A program made the position numbers and the translations under genes. A model generated the notes under the pieces. The model did not search any database. It was given only the letters and a program-made list of their open reading frames with translations, and had not been told where the DNA came from. DNA of 64,000 nt from NCBI GenBank assembly GCA_963801105.1, contig CAWDDH010000003.1, positions 1,922,001 to 1,986,000 of the forward strand, in the 5' to 3' direction. This stretch comes from JAENVU01 sp963801105 (GTDB lineage: Bacteria; Actinomycetota; Acidimicrobiia; IMCC26256; JAENVU01). Shown here in pieces: positions 18,515 to 26,896 of this stretch. Each line of letters starts with the position of its first letter. Positions within the stretch are counted from its first letter, which is position 1.

Positions 18515-18523
18515 GACTCCTCC

Positions 18524-19483
18524 TCAGGTGCCGGCGAGCGCGGCGATGACCGGCGCGACGGCGTCGATCGAGTCGTCGTTGAAGACGTAGTACGACAGAT
18601 CCCATCGCTCTCGCCGCTCGCGCATGGTGTCGGCGATCTCCTCGACGGTGCCGATGAGCACGTGCGGGCTGGCCAGGACCCCGGCGGCGGTGAGCTCGGC
18701 GTCCGGGTCGGGCGGGAGGGACCCGGCGATGGCCGTGGCGGTCGCCTCCCGGTCGTCGGTGACGAGCACGAACGGGACGACGATGGAGAGCTCGAGGTCC
18801 GCGTACCGCTCGCCGGCCGCCTCGCGGATCCAGCCCAGCTTGCGGTCGGTCGCCTGGGCGGTCGCGTCCGCCAGGTTCTGGTCGGCCCAGTCCGCGTTGG
18901 ACTTGCGCGCCGGGTTCAGCCCGATGATGTCCGCCTCGCGTGCCGCGATCCTGAGCATCCGCGGCCCACCCCCCGCGATCATGATCGGCGGGCGCGGGTC
19001 CTGGACCGGTGGGGGATAGAGCTCGTGGTCGGTGATCGCGTAGTGGTCGCCCCGGAAGGTGACCGGCCCGCCGCCGAGCAGTGCCTTGACGACGGTGACC
19101 GCCTCCTGCATCCGGCTCACCCGTACGCCCGGCGGATCGAAGTCCATCCCGGTCTGGGTGTAGTCGGGCGCCATCCACCCCGCGCCGAGGCCGATCTCCA
19201 CGCGGCCGCCCGATACGTGATCGAGCGTCGCGAGCTCCTTGGTGAGCAGTGCCGGATGGCGGTAGTCGTTGTCGAACACGAGACAGCCCACGCGCAGATG
19301 CGTGGTGGCGACGGCGGCGGCGGTCATGGCGACGAGTGGGCCGAGCTGCGCGTCGAAGTGGTCGCGCAGGAACAGCGTGGAGAACCCGAGGGACTCGATG
19401 CGCCGAGCCGCGTCGGCCCAAGCGGGGCCCGGCGCGGCGTCGGACGAGTGCACCCCGAAGCGGAACGTGCGGTCGGCGGTCAT
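18524..19483 (-). CDS. LLM-class F420-dependent oxidoreductase
   Basis: A 319-residue luciferase-like monooxygenase-fold protein. It shows the family's N-terminal strand FRFGVHSSDAAPG, LDHVSGGRVEIGLGAGWM and the PPIMIAGGGPRMLRIAAREADIIGLNP motif, typical of the actinobacterial F420-dependent subfamily. Such enzymes use reduced F420 for hydride transfer to diverse substrates. AAGGAG precedes ATG 19483. It is first of a two-gene operon with the amidohydrolase at 16814. The F420 call is by family resemblance; FMN cannot be excluded. Confidence 0.85.
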   Translation of the reverse strand: MTADRTFRFGVHSSDAAPGPAWADAARRIESLGFSTLFLRDHFDAQLGPLVAMTAAAVATTHLRVGCLVFDNDYRHPALLTKELATLDHVSGGRVEIGLGAGWMAPDYTQTGMDFDPPGVRVSRMQEAVTVVKALLGGGPVTFRGDHYAITDHELYPPPVQDPRPPIMIAGGGPRMLRIAAREADIIGLNPARKSNADWADQNLADATAQATDRKLGWIREAAGERYADLELSIVVPFVLVTDDREATATAIAGSLPPDPDAELTAAGVLASPHVLIGTVEEIADTMRERRERWDLSYYVFNDDSIDAVAPVIAALAGT

Positions 19484-19508
19484 CGGGCCGCTCCTTCTTC
19501 GAGCGAGG

Positions 19509-19598
19509 TCATTCGGGGAGCCCGGACGCGGCCGGGTCGGCGGTGAGGATCTCGGCGAACGCGGCTTCGACCTCGGCGTGTGGATGGCCCGCTGTCAC
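19509..19598 (-). CDS. Possible 29-residue small protein, unknown
   Basis: An open frame from GTG 19598 to TGA 19509 is preceded by a good GAGGGGAG ribosome binding site. It encodes an acidic, Ala/Glu-rich peptide (starts VTAGHPHAEVEAAF). It lies in the 183-bp gap between the ABC exporter and the LLM gene, in the LLM orientation, 25 bp upstream of its start. It may be a real small protein, a leader peptide or the remnant of a longer gene. Confidence 0.3.
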   Translation of the reverse strand: MTAGHPHAEVEAAFAEILTADPAASGLPE

Positions 19599-19666
19599 GT
19601 GCGGCTCCCCTCGATCGCGGGCGTGACCGTCGGATCGTAGCGACGCTCGCGTCGCTCGGTGCCGGG

Positions 19667-22600
19667 TCAGACCGTCGCGGGGGCGGTGCCGGGCTCGGCC
19701 GTGGCGTCGAAGGACTCCCAGAGCCGGGCGTAGGGGCCGTCCGCGGCCAGGAGCGCCCCGTGGGTGCCTTCCTCCACGATGCGGCCCCGGTCGACGACCA
19801 CGATGCGGTCCGCCCGGGCCGCGGTCGGGAGACGGTGGGCGACGAGGATCGTCGTGCGCCCGCGCGCCGCGGCCTGCATCGCGTGCTGCACGCGTGCTTC
19901 GCTCGCGAGGTCGAGTTGGGAGGTCGCCTCGTCGAGGAGGAGGATGACCGGGTCCACGAGGCGGGCCCGGGCGAGCGCCAGGAGCTGGCGCTGGCCCGAC
20001 GAGAGCGAGCGGCCACGCTCGTTGACCGGCTCGAGGTAGCCGTGGGCCAGCCCGGCGACGAAGTCGTGCGCGCCGACCGCGCGCGCCGCAGCCTCGACCT
20101 CGCCATCGGTCGCGGACGGTCGGCCGTACGCGATGTTGTCGCGCACGGTCCCCGTGAAGAGGAAGGCCTCCTGGGGGACGATCCCCAGCTGGCGCCGGAA
20201 CTCGCCGAGGTCGATGGTGCGCAGGTCGATGCCGTCGACCGAAACGGTGCCCGCGTCCGGGTCGTAGAAGCGCGCCGCGAGCTTCACGAGCGTCGACTTC
20301 CCGGCCCCGGTCTCGCCGACGAGCGCGACCGTCTCCCCGGGCTCGACTGTGAGCGTGACGTCGTCGAGCGCCGGGTCGCCGACCGCCGACGGGTAGGCGA
20401 AGCGGACGCCGTCGAAGCGCACGCGTCCCGTGAGCCGACCCGGGTGGACCGGGCTCTCGGGCTCGGGCGTGCCGGTCGGCGCGTCGAGGATCTCCTCGAT
20501 CTTGTCGAGCGATGCCTTGGCTTGCTGCCACGTGTCGAGGGTCTGGGAGAGCTGCTGGATGGGCGAGAAGAACATGTTCATGTAGAGCAGGAACGCGATC
20601 ACGACCCCGGAGGTGACCACGCCGTCGGGGACGAGGACCGCGCTGGCGCCGAGCACCGCGACCGCGCCGAGGTCGGCGAGGAAGGACACGAACGGGAAGT
20701 AGAGCGCGATCAATCGTTGGGCCCGCAGGCGGTGGGTCAGGTACTGGTCGTTCACCGAGCGGAACCCACGGACGTTGTGTCCCTCTCGGACATAGGCCTG
20801 GGCGACCCGCACGCCGGACAGGTTCTCCTGCAAGTTCGCGTTGACGTTCGCGACCGCCTCGCGGGCGTGGCCGTAGGCGACGGACGAGTGGCGGCGGTAC
20901 CACCAGGTCGCGAGGAGCAGGGGTGGGATCACGACCGCGGCGGCACCGGCGAGCGGGGGAGACAGGATCACGAGGAACACGAACACGCCGACGCTCGTGA
21001 TCGCGGCGACGACCGCGGTGACGAGCCCGGTCTGGATGAGCTGGGAGAGCGCCTCCACGTCGGTGGTCATGCGCGTCATGATCCGGCCGTCGAGCTCGGT
21101 GTCGTAGTAGTCGAGCGACATGCGCTGGAGGTGGGCGAAGATCTTGACCCGCAATCCGTAGAGCGCGCGTTCGGCCGTGCGGCCGGTGATCCACGTGTAG
21201 GCCCAGGTCACGACCCAGTCGAGCGTCACCGCGACGAAGAAGAGCGCACTCGCGGTCCATACGACGCCGAGGTCCTGGGCTTGGACCCCCGAGTCCAGGC
21301 CGCGCCGCACGAGCAACGGCCCCAGCAGGGTCAGGAGGCTGTCGACCGCGACGAGCCCGAGGCCCAGCAGCAGCCACGCGCGCCACGGCCGGACGAAGTC
21401 GAGGATGTGGAAGCGCTCGCGCGCGGGTGCGGCCATCGCGGCGGCGTCGACGTCGGGCGTGTCGTCCGCGGCCGGGAGCTTCTCGAGCTTCGCGAGCAGC
21501 TCCGGTGTCGCCGCGAGCGTCATACCCATCGCGCCGCCGGCGCCGCCCCGGCCGCCGCCCGGTCCGAACCGCGCGACGGGCGCGACCGTCGCCGTCGCCA
21601 CGGGTCCCACGCCGGGGGTCGCGGACCACGCGTCCGGCGTGACCTCGTCGAAGGACCCGTCGAGGGTGGCGGTGTCGGCGCCGCCGGCGTCGGCGCCACT
21701 CAGCAGGGCGCGGTACTGCGGGTTGCGGGCCAGCAGCTCGTCGTGCGTCCCGAGGTCGGTCACCCGCCCGTGGTCGATCACGGCGACGTGCTCCGCGAGC
21801 TGCAGGGTGGAACGTCGGTGCGCGATGAGGATGGTGGTCCGTCCGGCCATGACCTCGCGCAGCGTGGCGTGGATCGCCTCCTCGGTGGTCGCGTCGACCG
21901 CGGAGGTGGCGTCGTCGAGCAGGAGGATGCGCGGGTCGCTGAGGATCGCGCGGGCGAGGGCGATGCGCTGGCGCTGGCCGCCCGAGAGCGTGAGCCCGCG
22001 TTCGCCGACGACGGTGTCGAATCCCTCCGGGAGCGCGTCGACGAACTCGGTCGCGCCGGCGGCGGCCGCAGCGGCGCGTACGGCGTCGTCGGTGGCCTCG
22101 GGGATGCCGTAGGCGATGTTGGCGCGCACGGAGTCGGAGAAGAGGAACGCGTCCTCGAACACCACGCCGACCTGGTGGCGCAGCGAGTCCAGCGTCACGT
22201 CACGCACGTCGACGCCGTCGATCGTGACCCGCCCCTCGGCGACGTCGTAGAACCGCGGGAGCAGCCCGGTGATCGTCGACTTGCCCGATCCGCTCGCGCC
22301 GACGAGAGCGATCACCTCGCCAGGGCGGACGTGGAGGTCGAAGCCGTCGAGCACGGGCGTGCTGCGCGTGTAGCCGAACCGCACGCCCTCGAAGCGGACC
22401 TCCCCGCGCACCGGGGGGAGGTCGACCGCGTCGGGCGCCTCCTCGATGCGTGTATTGGCGTCGAGGATGTCGAGGATCCGCTCGCCCCCGGCCCGCGCCT
22501 GCTGCGCCACCGCGAACAGGCCCGCGAGCATCCGCACCGGCGCGACGAGCTGCACGAGGTAGGTCGAGAAGGCGAGGAAGGTCCCGAGGGTGATCCGGCC

Positions 22601-23470
22601 GTCGAACGCGAGCCATCCGCCGAACGCGAGCACCGCGACCTGGCCGTAGGCGGGGATCGCCTGGAGGACCGGGGAGTAGCGGGCCTGGAGGCGCACCAAC
22701 CGGCTCCGGGACGCGAACAGATGGCCCGACGCGTCCGCGAGGTGGTCGAGCTCGCGGTCCTCCTGGCCGAAGCCCTTGACCACGCGGACGCCGCTCACGG
22801 CCTCGTCGACGACGCCCGCGACCTCGCCCGCGCGCTGCTGCGCGTCCCAGGTCGCGGGGAACACGGCGCTGCGCATTCGCATCGAGACGACGAGCAACAG
22901 CGGGATCGCGAGCAGCATGACGAGCGTGAGCGGTGGCGACAGGAAGATCATCACCACGATCGAGAGCACGAGCATGACGAGATTCCCGACGATGATCGGC
23001 AGGAACGCGAGCAGCGCCTGGATGAGCCCCAGGTCCGACGACGACCGGGAGACGAGTTGGCCGGTCTGCAGCTCGTCGTGCGTGCCGAAGTCCAGGCGCT
23101 GCAGCCGTTCGAAGATCGCGACGCGGAGGTCGTACTGCACGTCCAGGCTCACCCGGCCGCCGACCCAGCGCCGGACGTAGGCCGCCCAGAACGAGAAGGC
23201 ACCCGCGACCACGAGGAGGAGGAGGTACGGCCAGACCGTGGTGGTCCGCGCCACGATGCCGTCGTCGACGATCGTCCGCTCGATGACGGGCGTGAAGGCC
23301 GAGACCGCCTGTCCGAGCACCGCCATGCCGAACGCGAGGATCACGTTGCGGCGGTGCGCCATGAGGAACGGCCACAGGCGGCGGATCCAGCCGCCACTCT
23401 CGGGCGGCCGTGGCTCGGGGATCGGGCGCTCGGTGGTCGCCGCGCCAGCGCGACGGGTGGCGCCGATCAC
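19667..23470 (-). CDS. Fused heterodimeric-type ABC exporter (TMD-NBD-TMD-NBD)
   Basis: A 1267-residue full-length ABC multidrug-type exporter made of two half-transporters joined by a Gly/Pro/Ala-rich linker (about residues 620-690). NBD1 has Walker A GASGSGKST, signature LSGGQ and Walker B ILLLDDATSAVD, where the catalytic Glu is Asp. NBD2 has GETGAGKST, a variant signature LSSGQ and canonical ILLLDEATSQLD. One degenerate and one consensus ATP site is the pattern of heterodimeric exporters, here in one chain. Its GTG start overlaps the stop of the MarR gene (GTGA), so the two are translationally coupled. The substrate is unknown; drug or lipid export is usual. Confidence 0.92.
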   Translation of the reverse strand: MIGATRRAGAATTERPIPEPRPPESGGWIRRLWPFLMAHRRNVILAFGMAVLGQAVSAFTPVIERTIVDDGIVARTTTVWPYLLLLVVAGAFSFWAAYVRRWVGGRVSLDVQYDLRVAIFERLQRLDFGTHDELQTGQLVSRSSSDLGLIQALLAFLPIIVGNLVMLVLSIVVMIFLSPPLTLVMLLAIPLLLVVSMRMRSAVFPATWDAQQRAGEVAGVVDEAVSGVRVVKGFGQEDRELDHLADASGHLFASRSRLVRLQARYSPVLQAIPAYGQVAVLAFGGWLAFDGRITLGTFLAFSTYLVQLVAPVRMLAGLFAVAQQARAGGERILDILDANTRIEEAPDAVDLPPVRGEVRFEGVRFGYTRSTPVLDGFDLHVRPGEVIALVGASGSGKSTITGLLPRFYDVAEGRVTIDGVDVRDVTLDSLRHQVGVVFEDAFLFSDSVRANIAYGIPEATDDAVRAAAAAAGATEFVDALPEGFDTVVGERGLTLSGGQRQRIALARAILSDPRILLLDDATSAVDATTEEAIHATLREVMAGRTTILIAHRRSTLQLAEHVAVIDHGRVTDLGTHDELLARNPQYRALLSGADAGGADTATLDGSFDEVTPDAWSATPGVGPVATATVAPVARFGPGGGRGGAGGAMGMTLAATPELLAKLEKLPAADDTPDVDAAAMAAPARERFHILDFVRPWRAWLLLGLGLVAVDSLLTLLGPLLVRRGLDSGVQAQDLGVVWTASALFFVAVTLDWVVTWAYTWITGRTAERALYGLRVKIFAHLQRMSLDYYDTELDGRIMTRMTTDVEALSQLIQTGLVTAVVAAITSVGVFVFLVILSPPLAGAAAVVIPPLLLATWWYRRHSSVAYGHAREAVANVNANLQENLSGVRVAQAYVREGHNVRGFRSVNDQYLTHRLRAQRLIALYFPFVSFLADLGAVAVLGASAVLVPDGVVTSGVVIAFLLYMNMFFSPIQQLSQTLDTWQQAKASLDKIEEILDAPTGTPEPESPVHPGRLTGRVRFDGVRFAYPSAVGDPALDDVTLTVEPGETVALVGETGAGKSTLVKLAARFYDPDAGTVSVDGIDLRTIDLGEFRRQLGIVPQEAFLFTGTVRDNIAYGRPSATDGEVEAAARAVGAHDFVAGLAHGYLEPVNERGRSLSSGQRQLLALARARLVDPVILLLDEATSQLDLASEARVQHAMQAAARGRTTILVAHRLPTAARADRIVVVDRGRIVEEGTHGALLAADGPYARLWESFDATAEPGTAPATV

Positions 23471-23961
23471 CCGTCACCACCTGATCGCGCCACGCGCCGC
23501 CGTGCGAGATCGAGGTCGATGGCCTCGCCGAGGGCGACGATGCCCGCGATCGCGACCGCGCGCCGGTCGGGGTCGACGAGGGCGAGCAGCTCGTCCACCC
23601 GCGCACCCACCGCGCGTTGTGCCGACCCGAGCGCCTTCCGGCCTGCGGGGGTCACGACCAGCGTCACGCCCCGGCGGTCGCCGTCGACCTCACGTCGTCG
23701 CACCCAGCCGCGCGCCACGAGCCCGTCGAGCACCCCGGTGAGCGACGGCTTGGTCACCGCGGCCTGCGACGCGAGCTCGCTGGCGCGTTCGGGCGCACGC
23801 GCGACGAGGAGCAGGATCCGGAACTGCGGGAGCGTCATGTCGTCGAGCGCGCGCTCGGTCAGGCGGGACGCGACCGCGAGCGTGCGTGCGACGTCGGCGG
23901 CCGCGGCCGGACCGGCGTCGGGTGCACGACGGGAGCGCGCCGCCGTTCGTTTGATGCCCAT
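23467..23961 (-). CDS. MarR-family transcriptional regulator
   Basis: A 164-residue winged-helix protein with the MarR core: LPQFRILLLVARAPERASELASQAAVTKPSLTGVLDGLVARGWVRRREVDGDRRGVTLVVTPAGR, the last part being the wing. ATG 23961 was chosen as the first start after an upstream inverted-repeat-like element; the longer frame to 24084 runs into the PepSY promoter. It is the first gene of an operon with the fused ABC exporter and probably represses both until a ligand, perhaps a substrate of the pump, is bound. Confidence 0.88.
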   Translation of the reverse strand: MGIKRTAARSRRAPDAGPAAAADVARTLAVASRLTERALDDMTLPQFRILLLVARAPERASELASQAAVTKPSLTGVLDGLVARGWVRRREVDGDRRGVTLVVTPAGRKALGSAQRAVGARVDELLALVDPDRRAVAIAGIVALGEAIDLDLARRRVARSGGDG

Positions 23962-23964
23962 ATG

Positions 23965-23979
23965 GTTAGGGTACCGAAC
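23965..23979. promoter_or_regulatory. Candidate MarR operator half-palindrome upstream of the marR-ABC operon
   Basis: GGTTAGGGTACCGAA and its immediate surroundings carry GTTAG...GGTACC...GAAC, an imperfect inverted repeat centred on GGTACC. It lies 4-18 bp upstream of the MarR start codon. Autoregulated MarR-exporter operons usually have such a site. The symmetry is weak. Confidence 0.35.
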
Positions 23980-24029
23980 ATCTTCGGGTCGCGTCGGTCG
24001 GATTTCCCGCCGGCGACGGGTCAGCCCGG

Positions 24030-24070
24030 TTCTCGCAGTCTTCTTACCCGCATCTCGGTCGGCTCTTTCC
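24030..24070 (+). promoter_or_regulatory. Phased direct repeats upstream of the PepSY gene (candidate response-regulator site)
   Basis: Octamers spaced 11 bp apart read TTCTCGCA (24030), TTCTTACC (24041), ATCTCGGT (24052) and CTCTTTCC (24063). The same order and spacing recur at 26843-26883, upstream of the lipoprotein-apbE operon. Direct repeats at one helical turn are typical of OmpR/PhoB-family regulators. The adjacent response regulator is the natural candidate. Confidence 0.55.
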
Positions 24071-24133
24071 CGGGTCCTCGACACTCACCGTGCTCCGAGA
24101 TGCGGAGCGACCGACAGAAGAAGGAGACAACCG

Positions 24134-24652
24134 ATGGAGACGAACCTCGAAACGGAGGAGCCGCGCCGACGCATGCCGATCGGTCGCCGCGGCTGGTTGC
24201 CGGCGGCCGCGGTGGCCGTGGGCCTCGCGGTCGGCGCCGCCGGACTCGCGGGGGCCGCCACCGGCAGCTCGGGGTCCAGCTCGACGGTCACGGACTCGTC
24301 GAGCGCCGCCGCCACGGCGCCGGCCGCGCCCGACGGCCGCGCCCCCGACCCGAGCGCCATGAGCCACGGGCCGGGGGAGACCCTGCTCACGGGCGACACC
24401 GCCACCCAGGTGGAGGCCGCCGCGCTGAAGGCGGTGCCGGGTGCGACGGTGATCCGGGTCGAGACGGACTCGGGGGGTGCAGCCTACGAGGCCCACGTGA
24501 CCAAGTCCGACGGCTCGATGGCGACCGTGCTCTTCGACCAGGACCTCAACGTCACGTCGACCCAGGGCGGCTTCGGTCCCGGCCCGCAGGGCCAGGCACC
24601 TCCGGGGCGTCCGGGCACCGGAGCAGCCGACCGCTCGTCCGGCTCCGCCTGA
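24134..24652 (+). CDS. Secreted/membrane-anchored PepSY-domain protein
   Basis: A 172-residue protein with an N-terminal transmembrane segment (about residues 20-40), a Ser/Ala/Pro-rich spacer and one PepSY-like domain (about 85-140). The core reads VEAAALKAVPGATVIRVETDSGGAAYEAHV, followed by a DGSMATVLFDQ strand. The tail is Gly/Pro-rich. PepSY domains occur as protease inhibitors or ligand-binding modules and often accompany two-component systems. AAGGAG precedes the ATG. It is convergent with the HK/RR pair and its promoter carries the phased repeats described separately, suggesting it is a target of that system. Confidence 0.8.
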   Translation: METNLETEEPRRRMPIGRRGWLPAAAVAVGLAVGAAGLAGAATGSSGSSSTVTDSSSAAATAPAAPDGRAPDPSAMSHGPGETLLTGDTATQVEAAALKAVPGATVIRVETDSGGAAYEAHVTKSDGSMATVLFDQDLNVTSTQGGFGPGPQGQAPPGRPGTGAADRSSGSA

Positions 24653-24659
24653 CCTGTCC

Positions 24660-24715
24660 CGGGGAACCTCCCCGTCCCGCACCGGTCCCGTCGGCCTCGC
24701 GTCGGCGGGACCGGT
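24660..24715. terminator. Two hairpins between the convergent PepSY and histidine-kinase genes
   Basis: CGGGGA-ACC-TCCCCG (24660-24674) is followed by a 10-bp perfect stem, ACCGGTCCCG (24681-24690) with CGGGACCGGT (24706-24715). Position between converging stops suggests a bidirectional terminator, though no T-run follows either hairpin. Confidence 0.6.
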
Positions 24716-24755
24716 CGCGTCGAGGGCGGCGTGCTGGGCGCGGCGACGCCCCGGG

Positions 24756-26114
24756 TCAGGGGACGGGCAGGGTGAACCCGACGACCGCGCCACCGTCGGG
24801 ATGGTTGCGGGCGAAGACGGTGCCGCCGTGCTGCTCGGCGATCTGGGCGACGATCGCGAGCCCGAGTCCCGAGCCGGGCTCGGTGCGCGACGCGTCGGCC
24901 CGGTAGAAGCGGTCGAAGACCCGGGGCAGGTCCGCCTCGGGGATCCCGTCGCCGTGGTCGCGGACCGAGATCGTCGTGGCCTCGAGGCGGACCTCGACGT
25001 CGCCCGCGCCGTGCTGCAGCGCGTTGTCGACGAGGTTCGCGACCGCGCGCCCGAGCAGCCGCTCGCGGCCGCGTACGTGCCGCGCGGCGTGGACCGAGAC
25101 CGTGATCGCGCGGTCGCTCCGGCGCCGGGCGGCGGCGACGGCCTCATGAATGAGCGCGTCGAGGTCGACGGAGGTGACCTGCTCCTCGTCGTTGCCGGGG
25201 TCGCGCGCGAGGGCGACGAGCTCGGAGACGAGGTCCGTGAGCTCGTGCACCTCGGAGCGGATCCCCGCCGAGACCTGACCGCGCTGCTCGACGGTGAGCT
25301 GGTCTCCCCGACCCAGCAGCTCGGCGTTGGTCTGGAGGCTGGTCAGCGGGGTCCGGAGCTCGTGGCTCGCGTCGGCCACCAGGCGTTGCTGGCGCGCCCG
25401 GCTGTCGGCGAGTGCCGCCACCATGGTGGCGAAGCTCGTCGTGAGGCTGCCGACCTCGCCCGGACCGGTCGAGGGCAGGTCGTGGTCGAGCTCGCCCGTG
25501 TCGGCGATGTGCTGCGCGGCGGACCGCAGCCGGCGGATCGGGGCGACGATGCGCGTGGCCAGCAACCAGCCGAACCCGGCCGCCGCGAGCACCGCGATCG
25601 TGGCGAACACGATCAGTCGGGCCCGCAGGGAGTCGAGCACCCGGTGGTTCTCGGCGGTGCTCCGCCCGAACTGCAGGACGGTACCGTCCGGCTGGCGCAG
25701 GGTGACCACCCGGTAGTCCTCACCGCCGACGCCGATGGTGTCCAGACGCGTCGTGCCCTTGGTGCGGACGGAGGCGATCAGGTGGTCGTCGACGGGGAAG
25801 GCGACGCCGGCGGCGATGCAGCTCGTCACCGTGCCGTCGGCGGCGATCACCTGGCCGCCGTTCGCCGGTTGGAGCAGTCCGGCCGGCGGGCACGGATCGC
25901 GGTCCGGCGTGCGGGAGAGGCCGTTCCGGTCGCGGTCGCCGTCCGGCGGGCTCGTCGCCCCACCCGTCAGCGTCGCGGCGCGGCTGGTCAAGGACTCGTC
26001 GAGGCTCGCGGTCAGGCGGTCCTGGGTGCTGAGGTACGCGGCGACCGCGCCGAAGAGCGAGGCCAGCGCCGCGATCAGCGCCATGCTCAGCGCGATCCGC
26101 CAGCGCAGGCTCAC
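24756..26114 (-). CDS. Sensor histidine kinase (MprB-like)
   Basis: A 452-residue two-helix membrane kinase. The first helix is at about residues 7-27, followed by an extracytoplasmic sensor of about 130 residues containing two Cys, a second helix at about 167-187 and a HAMP domain. The dimerisation helix carries the phospho-acceptor in DASHELRTPLTSL, and the ATPase shows NLVDNALQHG, VRDHGDGIPE and GSGLGLAIV. It starts at a GTG overlapping the regulator's TGA, so the pair is translationally coupled. Architecture and partner resemble mycobacterial MprAB. The local targets are probably the PepSY gene and the apbE operon. Confidence 0.92.
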   Translation of the reverse strand: MSLRWRIALSMALIAALASLFGAVAAYLSTQDRLTASLDESLTSRAATLTGGATSPPDGDRDRNGLSRTPDRDPCPPAGLLQPANGGQVIAADGTVTSCIAAGVAFPVDDHLIASVRTKGTTRLDTIGVGGEDYRVVTLRQPDGTVLQFGRSTAENHRVLDSLRARLIVFATIAVLAAAGFGWLLATRIVAPIRRLRSAAQHIADTGELDHDLPSTGPGEVGSLTTSFATMVAALADSRARQQRLVADASHELRTPLTSLQTNAELLGRGDQLTVEQRGQVSAGIRSEVHELTDLVSELVALARDPGNDEEQVTSVDLDALIHEAVAAARRRSDRAITVSVHAARHVRGRERLLGRAVANLVDNALQHGAGDVEVRLEATTISVRDHGDGIPEADLPRVFDRFYRADASRTEPGSGLGLAIVAQIAEQHGGTVFARNHPDGGAVVGFTLPVP

Positions 26115-26791
26115 GCGCGCACCACGTAGCCGACGCCGCGCACCGTGTGGACCAGGCGCGACTCACCCTCGGACTCGGTCTTGCGCCGCAGGTAGCCGAT
26201 GTAGACGTCGAGCGACCGCGAGCCCGTCTCGAAGTCGTAGCCCCAGATGTGCTCGTAGATCTGGTCGCGCGAGAGCACGATGCCCGCGTTGCCCATCAGG
26301 AGCTCGAGCAGGTCGAACTCGGTCTTGGTGAGCTCGATCGCGCGACCGCCCCGCGTGACCGTCCGGCGGAGCGGATCGAGGGCGAGGTCGCCGACGACGA
26401 GGTCCTCGCCGTCGGGCGCGGCGGTCCGGCGCCGGAGCAGCGCCCGGAGCCGCGCGAGGAGCTCGTCCAGGGAGAACGGCTTCACGACGTAGTCGTCGGC
26501 GCCCGCGTCGAGTCCGCTCACCCGGTCCGCGACCTGGTCGCGCGCGGTGAGGACCAGGATCGGCGTCGTCACCCCGCGGGCCCGGAGCCGGCGGCAGACG
26601 GTGAGCCCGTCCACGGTCGGCATCATCACGTCGAGCACCAGGACCGCCGGGTCGTTCCGGTCGAACTCCTCGAGCGCCTCGACGCCGTTCGTGGTGGCCA
26701 GCACCTCGTAGCCCTCGAGCTCGAGGGCCATCACGAGCGCCTCCCGCACCGCGCGGTCGTCTTCGGCCACCAGGACCCGGGCTCCTTCCAC
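26111..26791 (-). CDS. OmpR/PhoB-family response regulator (MprA-like)
   Basis: A 226-residue regulator. The receiver domain has the acidic pocket (VAEDDRAV), phospho-acceptor Asp in LVLDVMMPT, switch Thr in LVLTARD and Lys in YVVKPFS. The winged-helix domain (about residues 130-225) contains LTKTEFDLLELLMGNAG and ends VHTVRGVGYVVRA. It is transcribed divergently from the lipoprotein-apbE-ferric reductase operon. The divergent promoter region holds octamer repeats at 11-bp phase, as expected for this DNA-binding family, so both autoregulation and control of that operon are likely. Confidence 0.93.
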   Translation of the reverse strand: MEGARVLVAEDDRAVREALVMALELEGYEVLATTNGVEALEEFDRNDPAVLVLDVMMPTVDGLTVCRRLRARGVTTPILVLTARDQVADRVSGLDAGADDYVVKPFSLDELLARLRALLRRRTAAPDGEDLVVGDLALDPLRRTVTRGGRAIELTKTEFDLLELLMGNAGIVLSRDQIYEHIWGYDFETGSRSLDVYIGYLRRKTESEGESRLVHTVRGVGYVVRA

Positions 26792-26842
26792 GGCCCCGGA
26801 CTGTACGGGCTCCCCGAACGGTGCCCGGGCGGAGGATCCACC

Positions 26843-26883
26843 TTCTTGCGCCGTTCTTACGCAGCGCTCGGCGGCGTCTTACG
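26843..26883 (+). promoter_or_regulatory. Phased direct repeats in the divergent RR/apbE-operon promoter region
   Basis: TTCTTGCG (26843), TTCTTACG (26854), a weaker CGCTCGGC (26865) and GTCTTACG (26876) are spaced exactly 11, 11 and 11 bp. The arrangement and the identity of each step mirror 24030-24070 upstream of the PepSY gene. A tandem OmpR-family binding site for the adjacent regulator is the simplest reading. Confidence 0.6.
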
Positions 26884-26896
26884 GTGGGCCTCCAGG

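Noticed and set aside
19580..24652. A 1690-codon open frame on the plus strand opposite the ABC exporter and MarR genes
   Set aside because: It is an antisense shadow of high-GC coding sequence. Only its last 172 codons, the PepSY gene from 24134, have a ribosome binding site and domain content.
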